From Pararhodobacter zhoushanensis (GTDB taxonomy: Bacteria > Pseudomonadota > Alphaproteobacteria > Rhodobacterales > Rhodobacteraceae), in contig NZ_REEZ01000003.1 of the NCBI RefSeq assembly GCF_003990445.1, positions 1 through 64,000 on the forward strand: a stretch of DNA of 64,000 bases, written 5' to 3'. The translations under genes and the position numbers were made by a program. Numbering within the stretch: the first letter of the stretch is position 1; each line of letters starts with the position of its first letter. The notes under the pieces are model-generated. The model was not told where the DNA came from, searched no databases, and saw only the letters and a list, made by a program, of their open reading frames with translations. This document shows positions 16,239 to 24,401 of the stretch, piece after piece.

Positions 16239-17651
16239 GTGACCGACGCTCCCCGCTACCCCCGCAACATGATCGGCTATGGCCCCCGCGCTCCCCAGGT
16301 CGTTTGGCCCGGTGGCGCGCGCGTCGCGATCTCTTTGGTGCTGAACTATGAAGAGGGCGGTGAAAACAACGTCCTGCATGGCGATGGCCAGTCCGAGGCC
16401 TTTCTGTCCGACATCGCCGGGGCCGCGCCCTGGCCCGGTCAGCGGCACTGGAACATGGAGTCGATCTATGACTACGGCGCCCGCGCCGGGTTCTGGCGGC
16501 TGCACAAGCTGTTCACCGAGCGCGGCTTGCCGCTGACCATCTACGGCGTCGCTTCGGCGCTGGCCCGCTCGCCCGAACAGGTCGCAGCGATGATCGACGC
16601 GGGCTGGGACATCGCCAGCCATGGCCTGAAATGGGTCGAGCATAAGGACATGCCCGAAGCCGAGGAACGCGCCCAGATCGCCGAAGCGATCCGCCTGCAT
16701 ACCGAAGTCGTCGGAACCCCGCCGCGCGGCTGGTACACCGGGCGCTGCAGCGTGAACACCGTGCGGCTGACCGCCGAGACGGGAACGCTGGACTGGATTT
16801 CCGACACCTATGACGACGATCTGCCCTACTGGCTTGAGGCGGGCGAGCGCGACCAGCTGGTCATCCCCTACACGCTGGAAGCCAACGACATGCGCTTTGC
16901 CACGTCGCCGGGTTGGGTGACGGGGCAGGATTTCGGCCAGTACCTGATCGACAGCTTCGACACGCTGCATGCCGAGGGCGGGCGCATGTTCTCCATCGGC
17001 CTGCACTGCCGCCTGATCGGGCGTCCGGGCAAGCTGGCCGGGCTGTTGCGCTTTCTCGATCATGTGGCGCAGCAGGGCGGCGCGTGGTTCGCTACCCGCA
17101 GCCAGATCGCCGAATTCTGGGCGGCCAACCACCCGCATCAGCGCTATACGCGGCCTAGCCAGATGGACCGCGACAGCTTTGTCGCCGCCTATGGCTCGAT
17201 CTTCGAGCATTCGCCGTGGATCGCCGAACGGGCGTACCAGCTCGAACTGGGCCCGGCGCATGACACGGCGCTTGGCCTGCACAACGCGCTCGCCCGCATG
17301 TTCCGCAGCGCCAGCGAGGCCGAGCGCCTTGGCGTGCTCAACGCCCACCCCGATCTGGCGGGCAAGCTGGCGCAGGCCAAGCGGCTCACGGCGGAATCGA
17401 CCCACGAGCAGTCGTCAGCGGGCCTCGATGCGCTGACCGATGACGAGCGCTCCGAGTTCCAGCGCCTCAACACCGAGTACGTCGCCAAGCACGGCTTTCC
17501 CTTCATCATCGCCGTGCGCGACAACACCAAAGCCAGCATCACCGACGCTTTCCACACCCGTATCGCCAACGACACTGCCACCGAATTCGCCACGGCCTGC
17601 CGTCAGGTCGAGCGTATCGCGCAGATCCGCCTGAAAGATCTCCTCCCATGA
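16239..17651 (+). CDS. Allantoinase PuuE fused to OHCU decarboxylase UraD
   Basis: A 470-residue bifunctional enzyme. Residues 1 to about 305 are the polysaccharide-deacetylase-like allantoinase PuuE (PRNMIGYGPRAPQVVWPG, ISLVLNYEEGGENN, SHGLKWVEHKDM). Residues from about 309 are OHCU decarboxylase UraD (FVAAYGSIFEHSPWIAE, LNAHPDLAGKLA, SSAGLDALTDDE, YVAKHGFPFIIAVRDN). UraD makes S-allantoin and PuuE opens it to allantoate, so two consecutive steps are joined in reverse domain order. The start codon is GTG at 16239 with GAAGGA before it. The stop overlaps the allE start as ATGA. Confidence 0.93.
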   Translation: MTDAPRYPRNMIGYGPRAPQVVWPGGARVAISLVLNYEEGGENNVLHGDGQSEAFLSDIAGAAPWPGQRHWNMESIYDYGARAGFWRLHKLFTERGLPLTIYGVASALARSPEQVAAMIDAGWDIASHGLKWVEHKDMPEAEERAQIAEAIRLHTEVVGTPPRGWYTGRCSVNTVRLTAETGTLDWISDTYDDDLPYWLEAGERDQLVIPYTLEANDMRFATSPGWVTGQDFGQYLIDSFDTLHAEGGRMFSIGLHCRLIGRPGKLAGLLRFLDHVAQQGGAWFATRSQIAEFWAANHPHQRYTRPSQMDRDSFVAAYGSIFEHSPWIAERAYQLELGPAHDTALGLHNALARMFRSASEAERLGVLNAHPDLAGKLAQAKRLTAESTHEQSSAGLDALTDDERSEFQRLNTEYVAKHGFPFIIAVRDNTKASITDAFHTRIANDTATEFATACRQVERIAQIRLKDLLP

Positions 17652-18481
17652 GCACCTATGGCCTGCCCGCCGATGGCCTGCCGCCGCAAACCGCGCTGCA
17701 CACCGGCCGCGCCGTGTTTACCGAAAGCTACGCGGTTATTCCGCGCGGCGTGCAGCGTGACATCGTCACCAGCTACCTTCCGGGCTGGGACAAGACCCAT
17801 GTCTGGGTACTGGCCCGCCCGCTGTCGGGCTTTGCCGAAACCTTCTCGCAATACGTCCTGCGGATCGACCCCGAGGGCGGCTCGGACACGCCCGAACCGG
17901 ACGACGGCGTGGAATCGGTGCTCTTCGTCACCGATGGCCGCCCCGTCCTTACCCTCGACGGGCGCGAGCATGCGCTGGCGCCGGGCGGCTATGTCTATCT
18001 GCCCCCCGGTGCCAACTGGCGCCTGCACAACCCGCAGCGCATGGAGGCAACCGTCGTCTGGGTGCGCAAGCTCTATGAGCCCGCGCCGGGCCTCGCCGTG
18101 CCTGACGCCATCATCACCAACGAACAGCACCATTCGCCCGCCGCGATGCCCGGTACCAAGGGCGACTGGGCCACGACCCGTTTCGTCGAGCCGCAAGACC
18201 TGCGCCACGACATGCACGTCAATCTGGTGACCTTCCAGCCCGGCGGCGTGATCCCGTTTGAGGAAACGCATGTCATGGAACACGGCATCTACGTGCTCGA
18301 AGGCAAGGCGGTCTACAAACTCAACCGCGACTGGGTCGAGGTCGAGGCCGGCGATTTCCTCTGGCTGCGCGCCTTTTGCCCACAGGCCTGCTACGCCGGC
18401 GGCCCCGGCCCGTTCCGCTACCTGCTCTACAAGGACGTCAACCGCCACCCCCGCCTGCGCGGCCCCTGGGCTGGCAGGTAG
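17648..18481 (+). CDS. allE: (S)-ureidoglycine aminohydrolase, bicupin
   Basis: A 277-residue enzyme of the AllE/YlbA family that releases ammonia from S-ureidoglycine to give S-ureidoglycolate. Two cupin folds are visible: around residues 70-140 (LTLDGREHALAPGGYVYLPP) and 180-260 (VNLVTFQPGGVIPFEETHVMEHG with metal ligands, then LWLRAFCPQACYAGGPG). It is translationally coupled to the PuuE-UraD gene. Its presence implies that allantoate is opened by an amidohydrolase (AllC type), not by allantoicase. Confidence 0.92.
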   Translation: MSTYGLPADGLPPQTALHTGRAVFTESYAVIPRGVQRDIVTSYLPGWDKTHVWVLARPLSGFAETFSQYVLRIDPEGGSDTPEPDDGVESVLFVTDGRPVLTLDGREHALAPGGYVYLPPGANWRLHNPQRMEATVVWVRKLYEPAPGLAVPDAIITNEQHHSPAAMPGTKGDWATTRFVEPQDLRHDMHVNLVTFQPGGVIPFEETHVMEHGIYVLEGKAVYKLNRDWVEVEAGDFLWLRAFCPQACYAGGPGPFRYLLYKDVNRHPRLRGPWAGR

Positions 18482-18497
18482 GGTGCAAACGCAGCCT

Positions 18498-18560
18498 GAT
18501 CATCTGTCCGAAAATATCCCACGGGGGTCCGGGGGTGTGAAACCCCCGGCCTCTCAACTT
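18498..18560. repeat. Right-arm fragment of the composite repeat
   Basis: The sequence TGATCATCTGTCCGAAAATA and the following TCCCACGGGGG match the right arm of the composite repeat's central stem. A hairpin CCGGGGGTGTGAAACCCCCGG (about 18529-18550) comes next, as in other copies. The left arm is missing. Unlike the other copies it lies between two co-directional genes, allE and allA. Confidence 0.65.
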
Positions 18561-18574
18561 TTGAGACGCCCGAC

Positions 18575-19066
18575 ATGACGCGCACGATCCCAAGCCAACT
18601 CCTCACCGCCGCCGCCTTCGCCCCTTTCGGCGACGTGCTCGACGTGACGGGCACACCGGACAAGATTATCAATCAGGGCCTGTGCGGTCGTCACCACGAC
18701 CGCGCGACGCTCGATTTCGGGCCGCAGGGCCGGGCGGGGATCTCGCTGTTCAACGCCGAACCCCGCGAGTTGCCCTACCGGCTTGAGATGGTCGAGCGTC
18801 ACCCCGAAGGCTCGCAGGCCTTCATTCCGATGCACCAGCACCCGTTTCTGGTCATCGTCGCCCCCGATGAGGGCGGCGTGCCCGGCACCCCGCTGGCCTT
18901 TGTCACCGACGGCGCGCAGGCGATCAATCTGCACCGGGGCACCTGGCACGGCGTGCTGACGCCGCTCGCCGCGCCCGGGTTCTTCGCCGTGGTCGACCGG
19001 ATCGGCACCACGGCCAACCTGCAGGAACACTGGTTCGACGCACCCTACACCGTCACCGGGCGCTAA
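18575..19066 (+). CDS. allA: Ureidoglycolate lyase
   Basis: A 163-residue enzyme that splits S-ureidoglycolate into glyoxylate and urea, the last step of the visible pathway. FAPFGDVLD near the start, ISLFNAEPRELPYRLEMVER and LEMVERHPEGSQAFIPM in the middle, and NLHRGTWHGVLTPL for the metal site match the AllA family. Length is normal. It is separated from allE by 93 bases carrying a repeat fragment, so the two may be expressed at different levels. No urease gene is seen here. Confidence 0.93.
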   Translation: MTRTIPSQLLTAAAFAPFGDVLDVTGTPDKIINQGLCGRHHDRATLDFGPQGRAGISLFNAEPRELPYRLEMVERHPEGSQAFIPMHQHPFLVIVAPDEGGVPGTPLAFVTDGAQAINLHRGTWHGVLTPLAAPGFFAVVDRIGTTANLQEHWFDAPYTVTGR

Positions 19067-19071
19067 AACCC

Positions 19072-19092
19072 CGGCCCCCCTAAAGGGGGCCG
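19072..19092 (+). terminator. Hairpin after allA
   Basis: The inverted repeat CGGCCCCC/GGGGGCCG around TAA lies six bases after the allA stop, with a second small repeat (CCGGGTCAACCCGG) about 15 bases on. There is no T run, so termination may be partial. The permease gene follows about 110 bases later. Confidence 0.45.
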
Positions 19093-19203
19093 CAGTCATA
19101 AAGATCCGGGTCAACCCGGGCCTCTAACCGGACCGCTGCCTTGGGGGAGGACGCGGAGACGGCGCGAATAAACAAACAAAAACCCCCAGGGAAAGGAACA
19201 CGA

Positions 19204-20607
19204 ATGGCCAAGTCTTCGATTGGAACGCCAGAGCAACTGGCAGACCCGAATTACACGCCGCCGCTCGGCATGGCCGTGCCGCTCGGCATCCAGCATGTGC
19301 TCGCCATGTTCGTCGCCAACGTCACCCCGGCCATCATCGTCTGTGGCGCTGCAGGGATCGGCTTCGGCTCGGATCAGGGGGCGCTCGGGTTTCCGGACAT
19401 GACCTATATGATCCAGATGTCGATGCTCTTCGCCGGTATCGCCACGCTGTTTCAGACCATTGGCCTCGGCCCGGTCGGTGCGCGTCTGCCCATCGTGCAG
19501 GGCACCTCCTTCGCCTTTATCCCGATCATGATCCCCGCTGTGGCGGGCTTGGGCACTGCCGGTCTGTCGGGCCTGATGACGGGCGTTCTGATCGGCGGCA
19601 TGTTCCACTTCTGCCTTGGCTTTATCATCGGCAAGATCCGCTTCGCCCTGCCGCCGCTGGTCACCGGGCTGATCGTGCTGATGATCGGCCTGTCGCTCGT
19701 CAAGGTCGGCATCCAGTACGCCGCCGGTGGTGTGCCGCTGATGGGAACCGAGGCCTTCGGCTCGCTCGCCAAATGGACCCCGGCGCTGGTCGTCGTGTTT
19801 GTGACCTTGGGCATCAAGTTCTTCACCGATGGCTTTGCCTCGGTTGCCTCGGTGCTGATCGGCATCATCTGCGGCTATCTGGTCGCGCTGGCGATGGGGC
19901 AGGTCAGCTTCGTCTCGCTCGACCGTGCCGACTGGTTCATGGTGCCGACGCCCTTCCACTTCGGCTTCAGCTTTGACTGGGCGATCGTGCTGGGCATGTG
20001 CTTCATGGCCGTGGTCTCGGCCATCGAGACCGTGGGCGATACCTCGGGCATCACCAAGGGCGGCGCGGGGCGCGAGGCCACCGATACCGAGATCAAGGGC
20101 GCGACCTTCGCTGATGGTCTGGGCACGGCGGTCGGTGGGATGTTCGGCGGCTTGCCCAACACCTCGTTCAGCCAGAACGTCGGATTGATCGCCATCACCG
20201 GCGTGATGAGCCGCCATGTCGTGACCTTCGGGGCGCTGTTCCTGATCCTGTGCGGGCTGGTGCCCAAGGTGGGTGCCTTCATCAACACCGTGCCGATCAA
20301 CGTGCTGGGCGGCGGCGTGATCGTCATGTTCGGCATGGTCTGCGCCTCGGGCATCTCGATGCTGGCCGATGTCGACTGGAACCGGCGCAACATGGTGATC
20401 TTCGCCGTCGCCCTGTCGGTCAGCCTTGGCCTGCAGCTGGAACCCTCGGCGCTGCAACACCTGCCGCGCACGCTGCAGATCCTCCTGACCTCGGGCCTGC
20501 TGCCTGCCGCTGCTATCGCGGTGACGCTGAACCTGCTGCTGCCCAGCCCGCTGGGCGCCACCGCGACCGAGGAAATCTCGGGCGGGATGGCTGGCCACGG
20601 GCGTTGA
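19204..20607 (+). CDS. NCS2-family urate/xanthine permease
   Basis: A 467-residue nucleobase:cation symporter-2 family transporter with about 12-14 membrane segments. Family motifs include PPLGMAVPLGIQHVLAMF at the start, LPIVQGTSFAFIPIM, VSAIETVGDTSGI and GGLPNTSFSQNVGLIAITG, the last carrying the signature Asn/Thr stretch. Its place after urate genes and before an 8-oxoguanine deaminase suggests uptake of urate or xanthine rather than uracil. I chose the ATG at 19204, preceded by AAAGGAA; the frame opens earlier but without similarity. Confidence 0.88.
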   Translation: MAKSSIGTPEQLADPNYTPPLGMAVPLGIQHVLAMFVANVTPAIIVCGAAGIGFGSDQGALGFPDMTYMIQMSMLFAGIATLFQTIGLGPVGARLPIVQGTSFAFIPIMIPAVAGLGTAGLSGLMTGVLIGGMFHFCLGFIIGKIRFALPPLVTGLIVLMIGLSLVKVGIQYAAGGVPLMGTEAFGSLAKWTPALVVVFVTLGIKFFTDGFASVASVLIGIICGYLVALAMGQVSFVSLDRADWFMVPTPFHFGFSFDWAIVLGMCFMAVVSAIETVGDTSGITKGGAGREATDTEIKGATFADGLGTAVGGMFGGLPNTSFSQNVGLIAITGVMSRHVVTFGALFLILCGLVPKVGAFINTVPINVLGGGVIVMFGMVCASGISMLADVDWNRRNMVIFAVALSVSLGLQLEPSALQHLPRTLQILLTSGLLPAAAIAVTLNLLLPSPLGATATEEISGGMAGHGR

Positions 20608-20612
20608 GTTTC

Positions 20613-20640
20613 GCGCGGGCCTTCGGGCCCGCGCCGTTTT
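20613..20640 (+). terminator. Hairpin with T run after the permease gene
   Basis: GCGCGGGCC TTC GGCCCGCGC is followed by CGTTTT, a good intrinsic terminator, five bases after the permease stop. The next start, at 20653, lies just after it. The deaminase is therefore reached by readthrough or from an internal promoter. Confidence 0.7.
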
Positions 20641-20652
20641 CAGGAGCGTACC

Positions 20653-21996
20653 ATGACTCAGACCCTGATCCGCAATGCCGATGTCGTTGTCACCATGGAC
20701 GCCACCCGCCGCGAACTGGCAGGCGCGTCGGTTCTGATCGAGGACGGCGCGATTGCCGCCGTCGGCAGCGGCCTGACGGCGCCGGGGGCCGAGGTGATCG
20801 ACGCCGCCGGCTGCGTGGTGACGCCGGGTCTGGTGAATACCCACCACCACCTCTACCAGACGCTGACCCGCGCGGTGCCCGGCGGACAGGACGCGCTGCT
20901 GTTTGGCTGGCTGAAAACGCTCTACCCGATATGGGCGCGTTACACGCCCGAAGATATGCATGTTTCCACCCAGCTGGGCCTCGCCGAACTGGCGCTGAGC
21001 GGCTGCACGATGTCGTCCGATCACCTCTACCTCTTCCCCAACGGGTCGCGGCTTGACGACACGATCCACGCGGCACGCGAAACCGGGCTGCGGTTCCACG
21101 CCACGCGCGGCGCGATGTCGATTGGCGAATTCAAGGGCGGGCTGCCACCGGATTCTGTGGTCGAGGACGAACGCGCGATCCTTGAAGACAGCATCCGCGT
21201 CGTGGACGCTTTCCACGACACCAGCCCCAATGCCATGACCCGCGTCGGGCTGGCACCATGTTCACCCTTCTCTGTCTCGCGGGAGCTGATGCGCGACGCA
21301 GCGCTGCTGGCGCGCGACAAGGGCGTGATGCTGCACACCCATCTGGCCGAGAATGACGAGGATATCGCCTATTCCCTGTCGCAATTCGGCTGCCGCCCGG
21401 GACAATACGCCGAGGATCTGGGCTGGACCGGCCCCGACGTCTGGCACGCGCATTGCGTCAAGCTGGATGAGAGCGAGATCCAACTGTTTGCGCGCAGCCT
21501 GACCGGGGTGGCGCATTGCCCCTGTTCGAATTGCCGCCTCGGCTCAGGCATCGCGCCCGTGCGGCCGATGCGAGACGCAGGCGTCAGGGTGGGGCTGGGG
21601 GTGGACGGCTCGGCCTCGAACGACGCGGGCGACCTGATCGGCGAGGCGCGGCAGGCGATGCTGATGCAACGCGTCGCGCGCGGCGCGGACGCGATGAACG
21701 CCCGCGAGGCGCTGGAGATCGTCACGCTGGGCGGCGCGACGGTACTGGGGCGGGCGGATGTTCTGGGTTCGCTCGAACCCGGCAAGCGCGCCGATCTGGC
21801 GATCTGGGACCTGCGTACCCTGCCGGCCGCGGGCTCGTGGGATCCGGTCGCCGCACTGGTTCTCTGCGGCCCACACCGGGTGCGGCACCTGCTGGTCGAG
21901 GGACGGCAGGTTGTGCGAGACGGCCATATGCTGACGCTCGACACCGAGGCTTTGGCACGCGATACCCGCCGGGCGACCGAACGCCTGATGGGGTGA
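20653..21996 (+). CDS. 8-oxoguanine deaminase-like amidohydrolase
   Basis: A 447-residue amidohydrolase of the cytosine deaminase/TRZ-ATZ group; the closest family I recognise is 8-oxoguanine deaminase, which converts 8-oxoguanine to urate. Metal ligands appear in GLVNTHHHLYQTLTRAVP, HTHLAEND, VWHAHCVKLDE and VGLGVDGSASND. The N-terminal beta domain starts LIRNADVVVTMD. Position in the urate cluster supports urate as product. Hydroxy-dechloroatrazine or guanine deaminase activity is a less likely alternative. Confidence 0.8.
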   Translation: MTQTLIRNADVVVTMDATRRELAGASVLIEDGAIAAVGSGLTAPGAEVIDAAGCVVTPGLVNTHHHLYQTLTRAVPGGQDALLFGWLKTLYPIWARYTPEDMHVSTQLGLAELALSGCTMSSDHLYLFPNGSRLDDTIHAARETGLRFHATRGAMSIGEFKGGLPPDSVVEDERAILEDSIRVVDAFHDTSPNAMTRVGLAPCSPFSVSRELMRDAALLARDKGVMLHTHLAENDEDIAYSLSQFGCRPGQYAEDLGWTGPDVWHAHCVKLDESEIQLFARSLTGVAHCPCSNCRLGSGIAPVRPMRDAGVRVGLGVDGSASNDAGDLIGEARQAMLMQRVARGADAMNAREALEIVTLGGATVLGRADVLGSLEPGKRADLAIWDLRTLPAAGSWDPVAALVLCGPHRVRHLLVEGRQVVRDGHMLTLDTEALARDTRRATERLMG

Positions 21997-22002
21997 CAGG
22001 GG

Positions 22003-22237
22003 GTTTCGCCCTTGGCCGAGACGGCTGTCGCCGCCGCGCCCTCGGGCGACCGGGCAGGGGGGCCTTGCCCCCCTCTGCGGCTGACGCCGCATTCACCCCC
22101 CAGGATATTTAAGGACAGATGATAAGGGTTCGTTAACCACGCTCCATCATCTGTCTGAAAATATCCACGGGGGTTTCCAAAGGGGGCGCGTGCGTCCCCT
22201 TTGGGCAGGGGGTTTGGGGGGCGGCAGCCCCCCAACG
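22003..22237. repeat. Composite intergenic repeat, copy 2
   Basis: Near-identical to the block at 11412-11644. The central stem runs 22103-22166: GGATATTT and GGACAGATGAT pair with ATCATCTGTC and AAATATCC around GGTTCGTTAACCACG. The flanking hairpins, including the CAGGGGGGCCTTGCCCCCCT one upstream and the G/C-run hairpin downstream, are also kept. It sits between the convergent deaminase and M20 peptidase genes. Confidence 0.8.
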
Positions 22238-22238
22238 G

Positions 22239-23393
22239 CTAGAACCGGGGTTGCGTGCGCTCGACCAGCCGGGCGAAGAAGCTGGCACCGACCGGGGCGA
22301 CAGCGTCGTTGAAGTCGTATTTCGGATGGTGCAGCCCGGCGCTGTCGCCTTGCCCGAGGAACAGATAGGCGCCTGGGCGGCTTTCAAGCATGAACGAGAA
22401 ATCCTCTGCGCCCATCACCGGTTCGCAGTCGCCCGCTTCCGAACCGATCTCGGCTGCGACTGAAAGCGCTACGTTGAACTCGCGCTCATGGTTGACGGTG
22501 GCCGGATAGCCGCGTTGGAATGTGATCTCGGCGCTCACACCCATCGCTGCTGCCACGCCCTGCACGATCTCGCTGCAGCGGCGTTCGACCATGTCCTGTA
22601 CGGCCTTGTCATAGGTCCGCACCGTGGCACAGAACCAGCCGGATTCCGGGATGATGTTATCGGCGCTGCCGGTGTGGATCTGCGTGACGCTGATCACCAG
22701 CGCGTCGGTGCCCTTGCGGTTGCGGCTGACGATGGTTTGCAGGGCGCTCACCATCTGCACGAGTGCTGCAACCGGATCGACAGTTTCTTCGGGATGCGCA
22801 CCATGCCCGCCGCGCCCGGTGACCGTCACCGTCAGCGTATCCACGGCCGCCATCAGCGGCCCCGCCCGGCCCTCGAACCGTCCCAGCGCCACGCCCGGTG
22901 CGTTGTGCAGCGCATAGACCTGGGCGATACCGAAGCGCTCCATGATGCCCTCTTGCACCATGACCTCGGCCCCGCCGCCCCATTCCTCGGCCGGCTGGAA
23001 AATAAGCGCCACGCGCCCGGCGAAATTCCGTGTCTCCGCCAGATACCGCGCCGCCCCCAGCAGCATGGTGGTGTGCCCGTCATGCCCGCAGGCGTGCATC
23101 TTGCCCGGCACGGTCGAGGCATGCGGCAGCCCCGTCTCCTCGGTGATCGGCAGCGCGTCGATATCGGCGCGCAGACCGATGGTCGGCCCGTCGCCTTGCC
23201 CCTCGATGATCGCCACGATGCCGGATTGGGCGATTCCCTCATGGATCTCGGTGATGCCGAAGTCCCTCAAGCGTTGGGCGATGAACCCCGCTGTCGCTTC
23301 GCAGTCAAAGCGCGTTTCGGGGTGCTGGTGCAGATATCTGCGCCATTCGGTCATCTGCGGGGCGTAATCGGCGATGCGGTTGAGGACGGGCAT
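22239..23393 (-). CDS. M20 family amidohydrolase (hippurate hydrolase type)
   Basis: A 384-residue zinc-dependent amidohydrolase of the M20D group, which cleaves N-acyl amino acids or related amides. Metal and catalytic sites appear as HQHPETRFDCEATAGF, GLRADIDALPITEETGLP, HACGHDGHTTMLLGAA, IFQPAEEWGGGAEVM and PVMGAEDFSFML. The ATG at 23393 fits the family start. It sits beside the urate genes but has the M20D pattern, not that of allantoate amidohydrolase AllC, so I do not assign it to the missing step. It is divergent from mazG. Confidence 0.85.
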   Translation of the reverse strand: MPVLNRIADYAPQMTEWRRYLHQHPETRFDCEATAGFIAQRLRDFGITEIHEGIAQSGIVAIIEGQGDGPTIGLRADIDALPITEETGLPHASTVPGKMHACGHDGHTTMLLGAARYLAETRNFAGRVALIFQPAEEWGGGAEVMVQEGIMERFGIAQVYALHNAPGVALGRFEGRAGPLMAAVDTLTVTVTGRGGHGAHPEETVDPVAALVQMVSALQTIVSRNRKGTDALVISVTQIHTGSADNIIPESGWFCATVRTYDKAVQDMVERRCSEIVQGVAAAMGVSAEITFQRGYPATVNHEREFNVALSVAAEIGSEAGDCEPVMGAEDFSFMLESRPGAYLFLGQGDSAGLHHPKYDFNDAVAPVGASFFARLVERTQPRF

Positions 23394-23455
23394 GGTGGAC
23401 TCCGGGGCCGGGCTTTGGGATATACCGACCATCGGCAATTAACCGGGTGGGCGCA

Positions 23456-24274
23456 ATGGCCGACGATCTTGGTGGGAACGACTCAATCCTGAATGACCCC
23501 GACGGCGGCTTGCCGCGGCTGGCGCATATCATGGCGCGGCTGCGCGCGCCGGTTGGCGGCTGTCCGTGGGATCTGGAACAGGATTTCGCCTCGATCGCAC
23601 CCTATACCATCGAAGAGGCCTATGAAGTCGCCGATGCCATCGAGCGGCAGGACTGGGACGGACTGAAGGGCGAGTTGGGCGATCTGCTTTTCCAGTCGGT
23701 ATATCATGCGCAAATGGCCGAGGAAGCCGGGCATTTCACGCTGGACGATGTGCTGCGGGGCATCGCCGACAAGATGATCGCCCGCCATCCGCATGTGTTT
23801 GGCGACGAACAGATCGACTCGGCCGAAGCGCAGACCGAGGCCTGGGAAGCCCGCAAGATGCGCGAGCGGGCGGCCAAGGCGCAAACCGGGGTGCTCGATG
23901 ACGTGCCGGTGGGGCACGCCGGGCTCACGCGGGCGATCAAGCTGCAGAACCGTGCGGCGCGGGTGGGGTTTGACTGGCCTGAGGTCGGGCAGGTGGTCGA
24001 CAAGATCGCCGAAGAGGCGCGCGAGTTGACCGAGGCCGCGCCCGAAGACCAGTTCGAGGAATACGGCGATCTGCTCTTTGTCATGGCCAATCTGGCCCGG
24101 CATCTGGATATCGACCCCGAAGCGGCCCTGCGGGCCGCGAACGCCAAATTCACCCGCCGGTTTCGGTCGATCGAGGCCGCGCTTGCCGCGCAGGGGCGCA
24201 GCCCCAGGGACAGCGATCTGGCGGAAATGGATCTGCTCTGGGATGCGGCGAAAGCGGCAGAAAAGCAGCGCTAG
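23456..24274 (+). CDS. mazG: Nucleoside triphosphate pyrophosphohydrolase
   Basis: A 272-residue house-cleaning enzyme that hydrolyses NTPs and non-canonical NTPs to monophosphate and pyrophosphate. CPWDLEQDFASIAPYTIEEA is the usual N-terminal block. Each MazG repeat has its acidic metal site: EEAYEVADAI with GELGDLLFQ in the first, EEARELTEA with EEYGDLLF in the second. WAAAKAAEKQ-like residues close the protein (WDAAKAAEKQR). The ATG at 23456 is chosen over one three codons upstream; either is possible. Confidence 0.92.
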   Translation: MADDLGGNDSILNDPDGGLPRLAHIMARLRAPVGGCPWDLEQDFASIAPYTIEEAYEVADAIERQDWDGLKGELGDLLFQSVYHAQMAEEAGHFTLDDVLRGIADKMIARHPHVFGDEQIDSAEAQTEAWEARKMRERAAKAQTGVLDDVPVGHAGLTRAIKLQNRAARVGFDWPEVGQVVDKIAEEARELTEAAPEDQFEEYGDLLFVMANLARHLDIDPEAALRAANAKFTRRFRSIEAALAAQGRSPRDSDLAEMDLLWDAAKAAEKQR

Positions 24275-24401
24275 AGGACGCGGCTCAGGGGCGCGGGAGC
24301 GGCAGCGACGGGTCGCTCTTGCGGTGCGAAGGGCGAACAGGCATTTTGCGCGGATCCCAGCGTCAGGAGCGCCGCATGCTGTCGAATAGAAAGTCCGCCC
24401 G

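Noticed and set aside
19111-21216. Long antisense open frame opposite the permease and deaminase genes
   Set aside because: It is rich in His, Arg, Gln and Asp with no domain, as expected from the antisense of high-GC genes. Similar frames opposite the nucleotidase gene (4285-5922), the IorB-type gene (39258-41507) and the regulator gene (60675-62636) were rejected for the same reason.
22239-23393. M20 enzyme as the missing allantoate amidohydrolase
   Set aside because: Its motifs follow the hippurate hydrolase (M20D) pattern, with HACGHDGH and EDFSFML, and not the AllC pattern. Closeness to the urate genes alone is not enough.
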